The notes under the pieces: generated by a model
The model's input: the letters and a program-made list of their open reading frames with translations, nothing else
The model's database searches: none
Told to the model about the DNA's origin: nothing
Translations under genes and position numbers: made by a program
Origin: CAZUXY01 sp964624235
GTDB lineage: Bacteria; Spirochaetota; UBA4802; UBA5368
Reading direction: 5' to 3'
NCBI GenBank assembly: GCA_964624235.1
Contig: CAZUXY010000004.1
Coordinates: 1 to 64,000, forward strand
Length of the DNA stretch: 64,000 bases
Shown here: positions 16,320 to 24,794 of the stretch, piece by piece
Position numbering within the stretch: the first letter of the stretch is position 1
How the letters are laid out: each line of letters opens with the position of its first letter

Positions 16320-17645
16320 TCAACTGACCCTTCCCACGCAATAATAATCGAATCCACGTTCTTTCATCTTCACCGGATCGTACTGGTTCCTCCCGTCAAA
16401 CACCAGTGCGTTCTTCATGAGCGTTTTCATTCTTTCAAAGTCCGGCCGCCTGAACTGGTTCCACTCGGTCATCAGCAGCAGCGCATCCGCATCTTTCAAT
16501 ACATCATAGTAATTGCTGACATACTCTATATTTTTATTTCCCAGTATCGACTTCGCCACTTCCATTGCCACGGGGTCATACACCCTGAGTTCCGCGCCCT
16601 TGTTTCTCAGGATATTGATAACGTCGACGGCAGGGGCTTCTCTCATGTCATCGGTCTGCGGCTTGAAGGACAGTCCCCATACGGCGAACCGCCTGTTCTT
16701 CAAATCACCCTTAAAATAGTCGGATATTTTTTCCGAGAACCGTATCCTTTGCTCGTGGTTCACCTCTTCCACCGCTTCCAGTATATTCGCCCTGAGGCCG
16801 TATTCTTTCGAGGTCTGAATAAGGGCTTTCACGTCTTTGGGGAAACAGGACCCGCCGTATCCCAGACCGGCATAGAGAAAAGGCATTCCTATCCTCGTGT
16901 CCGAACCGATACCATTACGTATGCTTTCTATATCCGCGCCCGATGCCTCGCACAATCGGGAGAGCTCATTCATAAAGCTGATCCTCGTGGCAAGCATAGC
17001 GTTCGCCGCATACTTGGTCATCTCTGCCGATTTAATGTTCATTACCAGAATTGGATGCCCGTTCCTGACGAAAGGGGCGTACAGTTCCTTCATCAGTTCC
17101 GCCGTCCTTACGTTGTCCGTACCGATTATAATCCTGTCGGGCCGCATAAAGTCCTCTATCGCGGCACCTTCCTTCAGGAATTCAGGATTCGAGACCACAT
17201 CGAATTCAAGCTCTCCCCTGCCGCGGTTATCCAGCTCTTCCTGGAGCGCCACACGTACTTTATCGGCGGTGCCGACCGGAACGGTCGATTTATTGACTAT
17301 GATGATGTATTTTTCGATTCTTTTCCCGACTTCCCGCGCTACCGCGAGCACGTGCTGCAGATCCGCTGATCCGTCTTCGTCGGGAGGCGTGCCGACGGCA
17401 ATGAAGATAAAAAGCGTGTCCGTGAGCCCATCACCGATGTCGGTGGTGAACTGCAGCCGTCCGCCGTTGTAATTACGCTTGACCATCTCTTCAAGTCCCG
17501 GCTCATAAATAGGGATGATGCCCTTTTTAAGGTTATCAATTTTTTTCTCATCAATGTCCACACACCAGACATCATTGCCCATTTCCGCAAAACAGGCGCC
17601 GGTAACAAGACCGACATAACCTGATCCGACTACTGTAAGCTTCAC
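16320..17645 (-). CDS. ugd: UDP-glucose 6-dehydrogenase
   Basis: Ugd oxidises UDP-glucose to UDP-glucuronate with two NAD+. The 441-residue protein starts with the GSGYVGLVTG dinucleotide motif at 7-16, has VNKSTVPVGT in the middle, and the catalytic Cys near residue 267 in GYGGSCFPKD. The C-terminal domain includes WGLSFKPQTDDMREAP. It is followed by UDP-glucuronate decarboxylase and preceded, after a 311-base gap, by a UDP-glucuronate 4-epimerase-like gene, so three enzymes around UDP-glucuronate are clustered. Confidence 0.95.
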   Translation of the reverse strand: MKLTVVGSGYVGLVTGACFAEMGNDVWCVDIDEKKIDNLKKGIIPIYEPGLEEMVKRNYNGGRLQFTTDIGDGLTDTLFIFIAVGTPPDEDGSADLQHVLAVAREVGKRIEKYIIIVNKSTVPVGTADKVRVALQEELDNRGRGELEFDVVSNPEFLKEGAAIEDFMRPDRIIIGTDNVRTAELMKELYAPFVRNGHPILVMNIKSAEMTKYAANAMLATRISFMNELSRLCEASGADIESIRNGIGSDTRIGMPFLYAGLGYGGSCFPKDVKALIQTSKEYGLRANILEAVEEVNHEQRIRFSEKISDYFKGDLKNRRFAVWGLSFKPQTDDMREAPAVDVINILRNKGAELRVYDPVAMEVAKSILGNKNIEYVSNYYDVLKDADALLLMTEWNQFRRPDFERMKTLMKNALVFDGRNQYDPVKMKERGFDYYCVGRVS

Positions 17646-17956
17646 GATATCCCCCTTGTTTTCATGAATTTCTTCGATTGGTAGTATCTTGGGTTTGTAA
17701 GGAGTTTTCAGATTTTTAATAATTACTAATGCCTGTCAAAGTGTATTACCGCATCACGGCCTGGATTAAGGAGAACGTACCCGGGCGGGTCTTGCGTACC
17801 ACTCCAGGCCGCTTCTCTGTGCCTGAATCATGCCCTCGCTTCTTCCATTGTCACTGGGACATTTCTATAAGCAAAACATTTTAGTCAAGATTATTTACAA
17901 GGTGTTTCCCGGCGGGGATATGGCTGCCTCGCCGGCTGCCGGCAAGTATTATTGTC
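17646..17956. other. Intergenic region with two inverted repeats upstream of ugd
   Basis: These 311 bases hold no convincing ORF. One inverted repeat pairs CGGCCTGGA (17757-17765) with TCCAGGCCG (17803-17811) and encloses a smaller ACCC-GGGC-GGGT stem. A second, CCGGCG (17909-17914) with CGCCGG (17930-17935), lies just after the stop of the 4-epimerase gene and may be its terminator. On the minus strand TTGACT near 17886 could be a -35 for ugd, but no good -10 follows. Confidence 0.45.
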
Positions 17957-18970
17957 TTACACATTGTAATACTCCCGGTACCATTTGATGAATTCCCCGA
18001 TTCCTTTTTCTATCGACGTATGAGGGGTATAACCCGTGTCAGCGGCCAGATCGTCGATATCGGCATAGGTTGTTTTCACGTCCCCCGGCTGCATCGGCAG
18101 CATATTTACTTCCGCTTTTTTTTCGAGGGCGTTTTCGATTACAGAAATAAATTTCATCAGACTTTCAGGGTTATTGTTCCCGATATTATAGATTTTGTAG
18201 GGCGCCGTGCTGGTGGCAGGATCAGGTTTACCTCCGTTCCAGGAAGGGTTCCCCTTGGGCACTTTCCATATAATTCTGAATATACCCTCAACTATATCGT
18301 CAATATAGGTAAAATCCCTTTGCATATCCCCATGGTTATATACATCGATGGGTTTCCCTTTCGATATGGCGTCGGTGAACTTGAAATACGCCATGTCCGG
18401 CCTGCCCCATGGACCGTACACCGTAAAAAAACGCAGGCCCGTACAGGGTATGCCATACAGGTGCGAATAGCAGTGGGCCATCAATTCGTTGGATTTCTTG
18501 GTGGCGGCGTACAGCGACACGGGGTGGTCGACGTTGTGATGGGTGGAAAAAGGAATATCCGTATTCAGTCCGTATACTGAACTCGATGAAGCGAAAACCA
18601 GGTGTTTCAACACTTTCGAGTGCCGACAGCACTCCAGTATATTCAAGAATCCTGCCAGATTGCTGTGCAGGTATGCCCGTGGATTGTTGATGCTGTACCT
18701 GACCCCTGCCTGAGCCGCAAGATTGACTACATATTCGAAATTATGTTTTTCGAACAACTTTTCCAGGGCGCCATGGTCAGAGAGATCAAGCTCGTTAAAT
18801 TCGTATCTTTTATGGTTCTCGGCGAGCAGACTGTTCCTGTCCTTTTTCAGTCTCACATCATAATAGTCGTTGAGATTATCGAGACCAACCACGTCAATCC
18901 CCTCTTTCATGAGCCGGCGGGAAACAAAAAAACCTATAAATCCGGCTGATCCGGTAACCAGTATTTTCAT
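17957..18970 (-). CDS. NAD-dependent epimerase, UDP-glucuronate 4-epimerase-like
   Basis: The enzyme probably interconverts UDP-glucuronate and UDP-galacturonate. The 337 residues have GSAGFIG at 7-13, the long insert DNLNDYYDVRLK at 31-42 that marks this subgroup, LAAQAGVRYSI, ASSSSVYG and the YAATK catalytic pair Tyr154/Lys158. I start it at the ATG at 18970, with AAGGA and AGGA upstream; an upstream in-frame start at 19030 adds 20 unconserved residues. It is the third UDP-sugar gene in the cluster, with ugd and the decarboxylase on the same strand. Confidence 0.88.
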   Translation of the reverse strand: MKILVTGSAGFIGFFVSRRLMKEGIDVVGLDNLNDYYDVRLKKDRNSLLAENHKRYEFNELDLSDHGALEKLFEKHNFEYVVNLAAQAGVRYSINNPRAYLHSNLAGFLNILECCRHSKVLKHLVFASSSSVYGLNTDIPFSTHHNVDHPVSLYAATKKSNELMAHCYSHLYGIPCTGLRFFTVYGPWGRPDMAYFKFTDAISKGKPIDVYNHGDMQRDFTYIDDIVEGIFRIIWKVPKGNPSWNGGKPDPATSTAPYKIYNIGNNNPESLMKFISVIENALEKKAEVNMLPMQPGDVKTTYADIDDLAADTGYTPHTSIEKGIGEFIKWYREYYNV

Positions 18971-19166
18971 GTCCTTTCTTCCTTGCCCGCCTGTATGCAT
19001 CCGTAAAAAGCCAATAGATGCGTCAAACATCTATTTCTTCAAGTCTTATTTTACCGCATCAGGTTGGATTATTATGTTCAATGCACGCTTAAACAGTCAT
19101 ATCCCGTACCGAATCGACGGGGCATGGCATGATCGCGACTGCCGGCATTCTGCGATCGACTGATGG

Positions 19167-19871
19167 TCAATAATCCGTAGACTGTCTGAGGAATTCATAC
19201 ATCATGGCATCTGAATCCTTAATACTCTTCCGGTAGGTCTCAGCGATATCGAGAATTAAGTCGTAGAAATAACTTAGGGTCGGGACCAGGAAGTCCCTTT
19301 TAAGATCGTTCCTTACGGGAAATGCCGTGGTGTTTTTGACATCGCCCAGCCTCTTGCCGTCGATGCTGATCTTTCCGTTAAGCGATTGTACGAACACAAT
19401 GTCATCGGTTCCTGCCGCGGTCGGTGAGTTATCGGTAATCTCTACCTTCATGGTAAACCCCGCACTGTAATTCCTTTCCCGAATAACCGATTCTATTTTT
19501 GAAACCGACTGACCGGTAGAATACAGCCTGATCATCTTGGTCTTCGTCCGGGTTATTTTTCTCGTGAGCTGGTCCTTTTCGAGATCATGGCGCTCTATTT
19601 CGATGTAATTATCCGTCAGTCTGTAGGTGGTCCTGTATGGCAGTATCCTTATGCCCTTGGTTTTCATGAGATCGTAACGCCGAACCACATCCTCGATCTT
19701 TTTGCACAGATTGACAATCTGGCTGTCAAGGTCACGTCCCTCTTTATCCAGCTTTTCCGAGCTGAGCCTGTCCTTCGTTTCCCCGGATTTTCCCTCCTGA
19801 GGGCTGGCATGGGTGCAGAAGAACATTGCAATCATCACAAAGGCGAAAAGAGAAAGGTGGATTTTTTTCAT
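19167..19871 (-). CDS. Secreted protein of unknown function
   Basis: I do not recognise this 234-residue protein. It begins with a clear signal peptide (MKKIHLSLFAFVMIAMFFC, cleavage probably after THA near 22), then a charged coiled-coil-like segment (about 35-75), a basic strand-rich middle with repeated KTK/RKI, and a C-terminal helical region. The ATG at 19871 has an ideal GGAGGT five bases upstream; an in-frame start at 19916 is less likely. It stands alone between the sugar cluster and a divergent regulator. A periplasmic or surface role is likely from the signal peptide only. Confidence 0.65.
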   Translation of the reverse strand: MKKIHLSLFAFVMIAMFFCTHASPQEGKSGETKDRLSSEKLDKEGRDLDSQIVNLCKKIEDVVRRYDLMKTKGIRILPYRTTYRLTDNYIEIERHDLEKDQLTRKITRTKTKMIRLYSTGQSVSKIESVIRERNYSAGFTMKVEITDNSPTAAGTDDIVFVQSLNGKISIDGKRLGDVKNTTAFPVRNDLKRDFLVPTLSYFYDLILDIAETYRKSIKDSDAMMYEFLRQSTDY

Positions 19872-20342
19872 TATTACCTCCGGGCTTACGCGACCATTAT
19901 ATGCGTTCCCTTGCATACCTACCTTATATTTTCGATCAGACTATGATATAATATTCATATAATTTTTTCCAGTAATTATTGCACCATGGCTCTAAATGAC
20001 GACATGCAACAGTTTTTTATCGGTTTTAACAGGCCGGGCAGCACCTGAAACTATTGTTCCTGCAAAACCACAATTTTTAGTTGTACTCGGTGTATGACTG
20101 TTTCAATATATGATAAACGTGGAGGAGTATTTATATTACTGCCGTAACGCTATCCAGCCGCTTCACCGTGTGGATATTCTTTAGCAAGAGCGCCGGTTTT
20201 ATGCTACACTGAAGTCTGGCAACAGTACGGCCGGTACAGGATCACGGCAGCAAATCACCTGTTATAATTTTGCAGAATTCGGTGTGACAGGATCCGCACC
20301 CTAACCGGTACGGGGACGTGTCTGCCGGTATGGATAAAGGAA
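19872..20342. other. Long divergent intergenic region
   Basis: These 471 bases separate two divergent genes. No ORF with codon-like composition is visible. An extended -10 (TGCTACACT, about 20203-20211) lies some 130 bases upstream of the plus-strand regulator and could belong to its promoter, but the -35 is poor. Confidence 0.35.
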
Positions 20343-21284
20343 ATGGCGAGAGTCCTCATTGTAGATTCATCAAAATACCGTACAAGCCTGGCCGCCATAT
20401 TCAGGGAAGCCGCATACGAAGCGGTGGAATGTGAATCCGCGTATGATGCCATGGCCAGGCTTAAAACCTATGATTTCGATCTCATAATATCAGAGGTGGA
20501 ACTGCCGGGAGACAACGCATTCGATCTCTATAATTATATCACCACATATTATCCCTATATACCCACGATAATGGTGACTGACAAGGACATGGACACCTTT
20601 TTCGACCGCATTTTCAAAGAGGGTATAGGGAACGTACTCGCAAAGCCTCCCCAAAAAGATGAACTTATAAACCTTGCCGACAAACTTATCAACAGAACTA
20701 ATACCTTCGGCATACAGAACTATATGGCCGTCGAAGGTGGAGTAAAAAAGATAAGGATTACATCGTCAGATCAGATCAGGAAAGCCGTTTCACTGGTCTT
20801 CGACCAGATAAAACAATGGGGATTCGAAATAACCAATAAAGCGGTCCTTACCCTGATACTCAACGAAATGATCATCAATGCGGTCTACCATTCCCATGGA
20901 TATACCCGCGAAAAGGAGAACAGGGTCAAAATCAAACTGGCTGAAAACGAATACGTCGATCTCTGCTTCGCCGGGAATGCCCGGGGATACGGTATCTCCA
21001 TAACCGATTACAAAGGGAAACTCTCGAAAATGAAAATCCTCGACAGCATCCACAAAGCCATCGAACAGGACCAGCTCATCCTCAGGGCTGCCGAGACCGG
21101 TGAGGATATCACCGATATGGTATCCGAAACCGGCAGGGGAATCGACCTGGTCAGAAAGCTTTCCGCGGAATATTTTTTTGTGATACAGAAAGAGGTGCGC
21201 ACTGAAATAATACTCATTTTTGACAGGAACCCCTCTTTGCCCTCGCGCACCTCGTCACTGAAAATAATCGAATACGCATCCTAG
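20343..21284 (+). CDS. Pseudo-receiver domain fused to an RsbW-like GHKL ATPase
   Basis: Residues 1-118 form a receiver-like domain: LIVD at 5-8, the LPG turn at 54-56 and Lys101 in LAKPP. The phospho-acceptor position, however, is Glu51 (IISEVELPG) instead of Asp, so it is probably not phosphorylated and may be locked in an active-like state. Residues 135-305 are an anti-sigma-type ATPase, with N-box Glu175/Asn179 (LNEMIINAVYH) and a G2-like GRGIDLVRKL near 264-273. Fusions of this type act in partner-switching control of sigma factors or in chemotaxis-like output. The ATG at 20343 has AAAGGA just upstream. It is a single gene. Confidence 0.78.
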   Translation: MARVLIVDSSKYRTSLAAIFREAAYEAVECESAYDAMARLKTYDFDLIISEVELPGDNAFDLYNYITTYYPYIPTIMVTDKDMDTFFDRIFKEGIGNVLAKPPQKDELINLADKLINRTNTFGIQNYMAVEGGVKKIRITSSDQIRKAVSLVFDQIKQWGFEITNKAVLTLILNEMIINAVYHSHGYTREKENRVKIKLAENEYVDLCFAGNARGYGISITDYKGKLSKMKILDSIHKAIEQDQLILRAAETGEDITDMVSETGRGIDLVRKLSAEYFFVIQKEVRTEIILIFDRNPSLPSRTSSLKIIEYAS

Positions 21285-21338
21285 CGTCAGGAGCAAACCT
21301 CACACGCATTTTGGTTATTACTTCGATACACCACTGCA

Positions 21339-22772
21339 TCAGGTGCCGCACACATTCTTTGAACCATCCGCCAGTCTGTTGAATAAAAAGGCCGCGGCCA
21401 TCGTTACCGAAAAACCGATGATTACATACCATAACCAGAATATATCCGTAAAGGCTATCAGGGCGATGTTGGTTGATATACCCGCCGCCACCGCTCCGAT
21501 GGCAACCCGGTTGTGTACTCTTTCGAACAACACACCCATAACAAAAATTCCCATGACCCCGCCGTAGGTCACCGACGATATCGAGAGCCCCACCTCAACC
21601 AGCGGCCGGGCCGCCCCTTCAAACAATATCGAGACCATAATCAGCACAATGGTCCATCCCAGGGAGATCATCCGCGAATACCTCACCTTTCGCGCCTCAT
21701 CAATTTTTCTTACATGAATGCCGAGCAGATCAATCGCCGTAGATGATGAAAGTGAGTTGATTGACGAGCTGAGGGTCGACATGGCCGAAGCAAATATACC
21801 GGCGAGCGCAATCCCCCTGAACCCCGCCGGGAGGCAATTCACAATGAAGTAGGGCACCACTTCGTCGCTGGAGGAAAAGGTGCGCGCGTTCAGGAGCGCT
21901 TTTATGAACAGCCCGAAAAGCAGAAACAACAGGAACTGCACAATAATAATGATTCCGCTGGCAATCATGGCTTTTCCGGCCGACCCCGCATCACGACAGC
22001 TGAGGACCCTTTGCACAATTATGTGATCCGTACCATGTGAAGCAAAAGACAGAAATGCCCCTCCTAATACTCCCGAGAAGATGTTGTATGAGTGAAAAAG
22101 ATGGCTCAGGTCTTTTTCTGTGCCGGGTGAAAAAACCCTCGTATCGAAAGTCATAAGCCTCTCAAACAATACCGAAGGGGAAAGATCCGTGGCAATAATA
22201 ACCATCCCCATCACCACACAGAGGAAATAAATCAAGAGCTGCAGCGAATCCACCACGATCACCGAGCGGATCCCACCATAGAAAGTATAAATGAACGTGC
22301 CGGCTCCTATGACCAGCAGCGAAATCCTGATATCCCAGCCCATGAGCACTGTCAAAGGTATGGCGGTAGCGAACAATCTTACCGCATCAGACAGAATCCT
22401 GGTGACATGAAAAACCACAGAGATGGTTTTACGTGAAAAGGAACTGAACTTTGTCTCGAGAAATTCATAGACTGTCTGTACATTCCCACGAAAATAATGC
22501 GGAAGCAGCAGGAAGGCAACCACGACCCTTCCCAGAAGGTACCCGATGCTGATCTGGAAAAAACCCATTCCTTGAGTATACGCAACGCCCGGAATGGATA
22601 AAAAACTCAGGCTGCTGGTTTCGGTCGCCACAATGGACAAGCAGGCCAGCACCCAGTGCACCGACCGGTTCCCCAGAAAGTAGTCGTTGAGGGAGGACGC
22701 CCCGGAATATCTTAATCCCAGGACGATGACTACGGTCATGTAGATGATTATGACGAGGAGGTCCAGCCCCAT
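21339..22772 (-). CDS. Sodium:solute symporter (SSS family)
   Basis: The 477-residue protein has around 13 hydrophobic segments and the SSS family fold. Early conserved parts include SLNDYFLGNR near 27-36 and TETSSLSFLSIPG near 50-62, with FYGGIRSVIVVDSLQ in the middle and ASAMSTLSSSINSLSSS later, the sodium-site helix. Substrate cannot be assigned; relatives carry sugars, amino acids or organic acids. It ends the minus-strand pair with the TetR regulator, which lies 17 bases upstream and probably controls it. Confidence 0.87.
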   Translation of the reverse strand: MGLDLLVIIIYMTVVIVLGLRYSGASSLNDYFLGNRSVHWVLACLSIVATETSSLSFLSIPGVAYTQGMGFFQISIGYLLGRVVVAFLLLPHYFRGNVQTVYEFLETKFSSFSRKTISVVFHVTRILSDAVRLFATAIPLTVLMGWDIRISLLVIGAGTFIYTFYGGIRSVIVVDSLQLLIYFLCVVMGMVIIATDLSPSVLFERLMTFDTRVFSPGTEKDLSHLFHSYNIFSGVLGGAFLSFASHGTDHIIVQRVLSCRDAGSAGKAMIASGIIIIVQFLLFLLFGLFIKALLNARTFSSSDEVVPYFIVNCLPAGFRGIALAGIFASAMSTLSSSINSLSSSTAIDLLGIHVRKIDEARKVRYSRMISLGWTIVLIMVSILFEGAARPLVEVGLSISSVTYGGVMGIFVMGVLFERVHNRVAIGAVAAGISTNIALIAFTDIFWLWYVIIGFSVTMAAAFLFNRLADGSKNVCGT

Positions 22773-22789
22773 GAGCTCACCATGCCTGA

Positions 22790-23494
22790 TCAGGCACCGG
22801 TTCTTTTGACCCCCAGTGCCCCGCGCATGAAATCCATGACGCCTTTGATAATACGCTCATCGTTATCAAGCGCATCGGCACCAATAAAGGTCCGAAGCCT
22901 TTCCTTGTAGTACTCCGAAGTATAAGAGAACTGAATCATCATAATGATGTTGTCGATACAGAAGGAGGCGACACTCACATCGATGTCCGGTCGCACGATT
23001 CCCTCTTGTATGGCCGCTTCAATATTGGGTTTATAAAAAAAAGATGAAGAAATGTTCTCGATCTTCTGCGACAACCGTTTGGAGAGGTGAGATAAACCCT
23101 CCGAGGTGATGTCAAGATAGAGCTGTATAAATTCCGGGTACTCCCTGGAATGCCGTATGCCAACGCGAAGCAGTGTCTCCAGCTTGTCGAAGATACTCCC
23201 GGTGCCCAGATCGGCGTCGGCAAGCGCTTTTTCAAGCAACTTGTATCCCTCATCGATTACAGTCAGAAAGAGGTGCTCCTTGGTGGAAAAATAATTATAC
23301 ATGGAACCGATGCTGATCTTGGATTTACTCGCGATCACATTGATATTGGCGCCCTTGAATCCCTTCTCGGCGAATTCAGTTGTCGCGATTTTCAATATCC
23401 GGTTGCGTTTTTTTTCGGATATTTTATCAAAGGTTTCCTTGTGATATTTCCTGGTATTGTTCGTTTCCCTGACATCACTGTTCAATATTTCCAT
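22790..23494 (-). CDS. TetR/AcrR family transcriptional regulator
   Basis: The 234-residue protein has an N-terminal TetR HTH at about 30-76 (RILKIATTEFAEKGF, INVIASKSKISIGSMYNYFSTKEHLF), with the remaining helical part acting as effector-binding and dimer domain. It is directly upstream of the SSS transporter on the same strand, so regulation of that gene and itself is the natural guess. Ligand unknown. Confidence 0.88.
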   Translation of the reverse strand: MEILNSDVRETNNTRKYHKETFDKISEKKRNRILKIATTEFAEKGFKGANINVIASKSKISIGSMYNYFSTKEHLFLTVIDEGYKLLEKALADADLGTGSIFDKLETLLRVGIRHSREYPEFIQLYLDITSEGLSHLSKRLSQKIENISSSFFYKPNIEAAIQEGIVRPDIDVSVASFCIDNIIMMIQFSYTSEYYKERLRTFIGADALDNDERIIKGVMDFMRGALGVKRTGA

Positions 23495-23582
23495 TTCATC
23501 ACCTGTACCACTGTCAAACGGGTTTTATCATACTATCGACATTACGTGGGCTGTATTATTGATTTTTTACTTCGTTCCTGTT

Positions 23583-24695
23583 TCAGGAGTCCATTCCGGC
23601 ACTCTGGATATCGAGGGACTCAATAAATCCCCTGAGCGCTTTGACCGCTGTACTGTTAAGGGACAACTTTCCAAGGCCGGACAGCGACTTTTGGATTTCC
23701 GCATTAAACCGCTTAAGTGCGGCATCCAGCGCGCCGCTTTCGGTTATGATTTCTTTAATTTTCTTTATATCGCCGGGACTTTTATAACTCCTGGAGAAAA
23801 GCCTAAAGAATCCCGCTCGGTTTCTCCTGTCAACATTTAAAAAAGCATGCTGCACCAGAAATGTAAGCTTCCCTTCGGCGATGTCCGATTCAGTCGGCTT
23901 TCCCGTCTGCGACCTGCTCCCGAAAGTTCCCAGAATATCATCTCTCAATTGAAATGCCAGCCCCAGGGGAAGCGCGAAATCCCTGATCAGGTTTTTTTCC
24001 TTTTTAGAGTTGCCGCCGGCAAGCACATATCCCATCAGCAGGGGAAAATATGCGGTGTAGAAAGCGGTCTTGAGAATACTTATCTGTTCGGAAGTTTTCG
24101 TTCCAACGTCGTTTTTCTTTGACATGCCGTGGTAACTGTCAAGCATCTGGCCCCATGCCGTCATCTCATAGGTTTGGCCGAACAGTTGCATGAAATCGTT
24201 TTTAACGTCAAGGGGAACGCGGGTGCACGAAATTATGTCAATGGCACAGGTGAAGAGCACGTCCGCGGCAACCAGCGCGATATCACTCCCGATATCGGGA
24301 TTGTTGTTCCGCTTTCCGTACTTTTTCTGAAGCACTACGTGCAGGGTTTTTCCGCCCCTCCTCTCACTGGAATTGTCGATGATATCGTCCTGGACCAGGA
24401 GGAAACAATGCATAAGTTCCAGGGCTGAGGCCAACCTGACGATCTCGCCAAAAGTTTTTCTCTTTCCCCCGTATCCCTGAAAACCGATCAGGAGCAGTAT
24501 CGGTCTGATCCTTTTGCCCTTCCGCAGGCAGAACTCCTCCAGAGTGTCATAAACCTCCCTTATAAAGCCGGCAGGCGCTACTTTTTTTTTGGCTTCCAGG
24601 GAATTCGCAATTGACATATCAATTTTCGGGGAATACTGGTCGACCAACGAGGTGAAGAAGTCGCTGTAACCATGGCCGTGACGGGAAGTCATCAT
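23583..24695 (-). CDS. Polyprenyl (geranylgeranyl-type) diphosphate synthase
   Basis: This is a trans-isoprenyl diphosphate synthase of 370 residues. It has GKRIRP at 60-65, the first aspartate-rich motif DDIID at 103-107 followed by ERRGGKTLH, and the second aspartate motif RDDILG at 251-256. The first motif is DDxxD without an insertion, and the residues just before it are CFLLVQ, so medium or long chain products are likely but cannot be fixed. At 370 residues it is longer than typical FPP/GGPP synthases (around 300), with N- and C-terminal extensions. It feeds quinone, undecaprenyl or carotenoid pathways. The phosphodiesterase gene diverges 99 bases away. Confidence 0.87.
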   Translation of the reverse strand: MMTSRHGHGYSDFFTSLVDQYSPKIDMSIANSLEAKKKVAPAGFIREVYDTLEEFCLRKGKRIRPILLLIGFQGYGGKRKTFGEIVRLASALELMHCFLLVQDDIIDNSSERRGGKTLHVVLQKKYGKRNNNPDIGSDIALVAADVLFTCAIDIISCTRVPLDVKNDFMQLFGQTYEMTAWGQMLDSYHGMSKKNDVGTKTSEQISILKTAFYTAYFPLLMGYVLAGGNSKKEKNLIRDFALPLGLAFQLRDDILGTFGSRSQTGKPTESDIAEGKLTFLVQHAFLNVDRRNRAGFFRLFSRSYKSPGDIKKIKEIITESGALDAALKRFNAEIQKSLSGLGKLSLNSTAVKALRGFIESLDIQSAGMDS

Positions 24696-24794
24696 TTCAA
24701 TTTGCGGTCGCTTGAAGATTTTCTGTTAAAAAAGGTAATACAGATGAAAAATGAACTTAATTTTTCAAAACCCGCCTGTCAATGACTTTTCGCC

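Noticed and set aside
15660..17369. Long plus-strand open frame of 569 codons
   Set aside because: It lies antisense to the decarboxylase and ugd genes, which have full motif support. The translation has no recognisable domain and is a codon-bias shadow.
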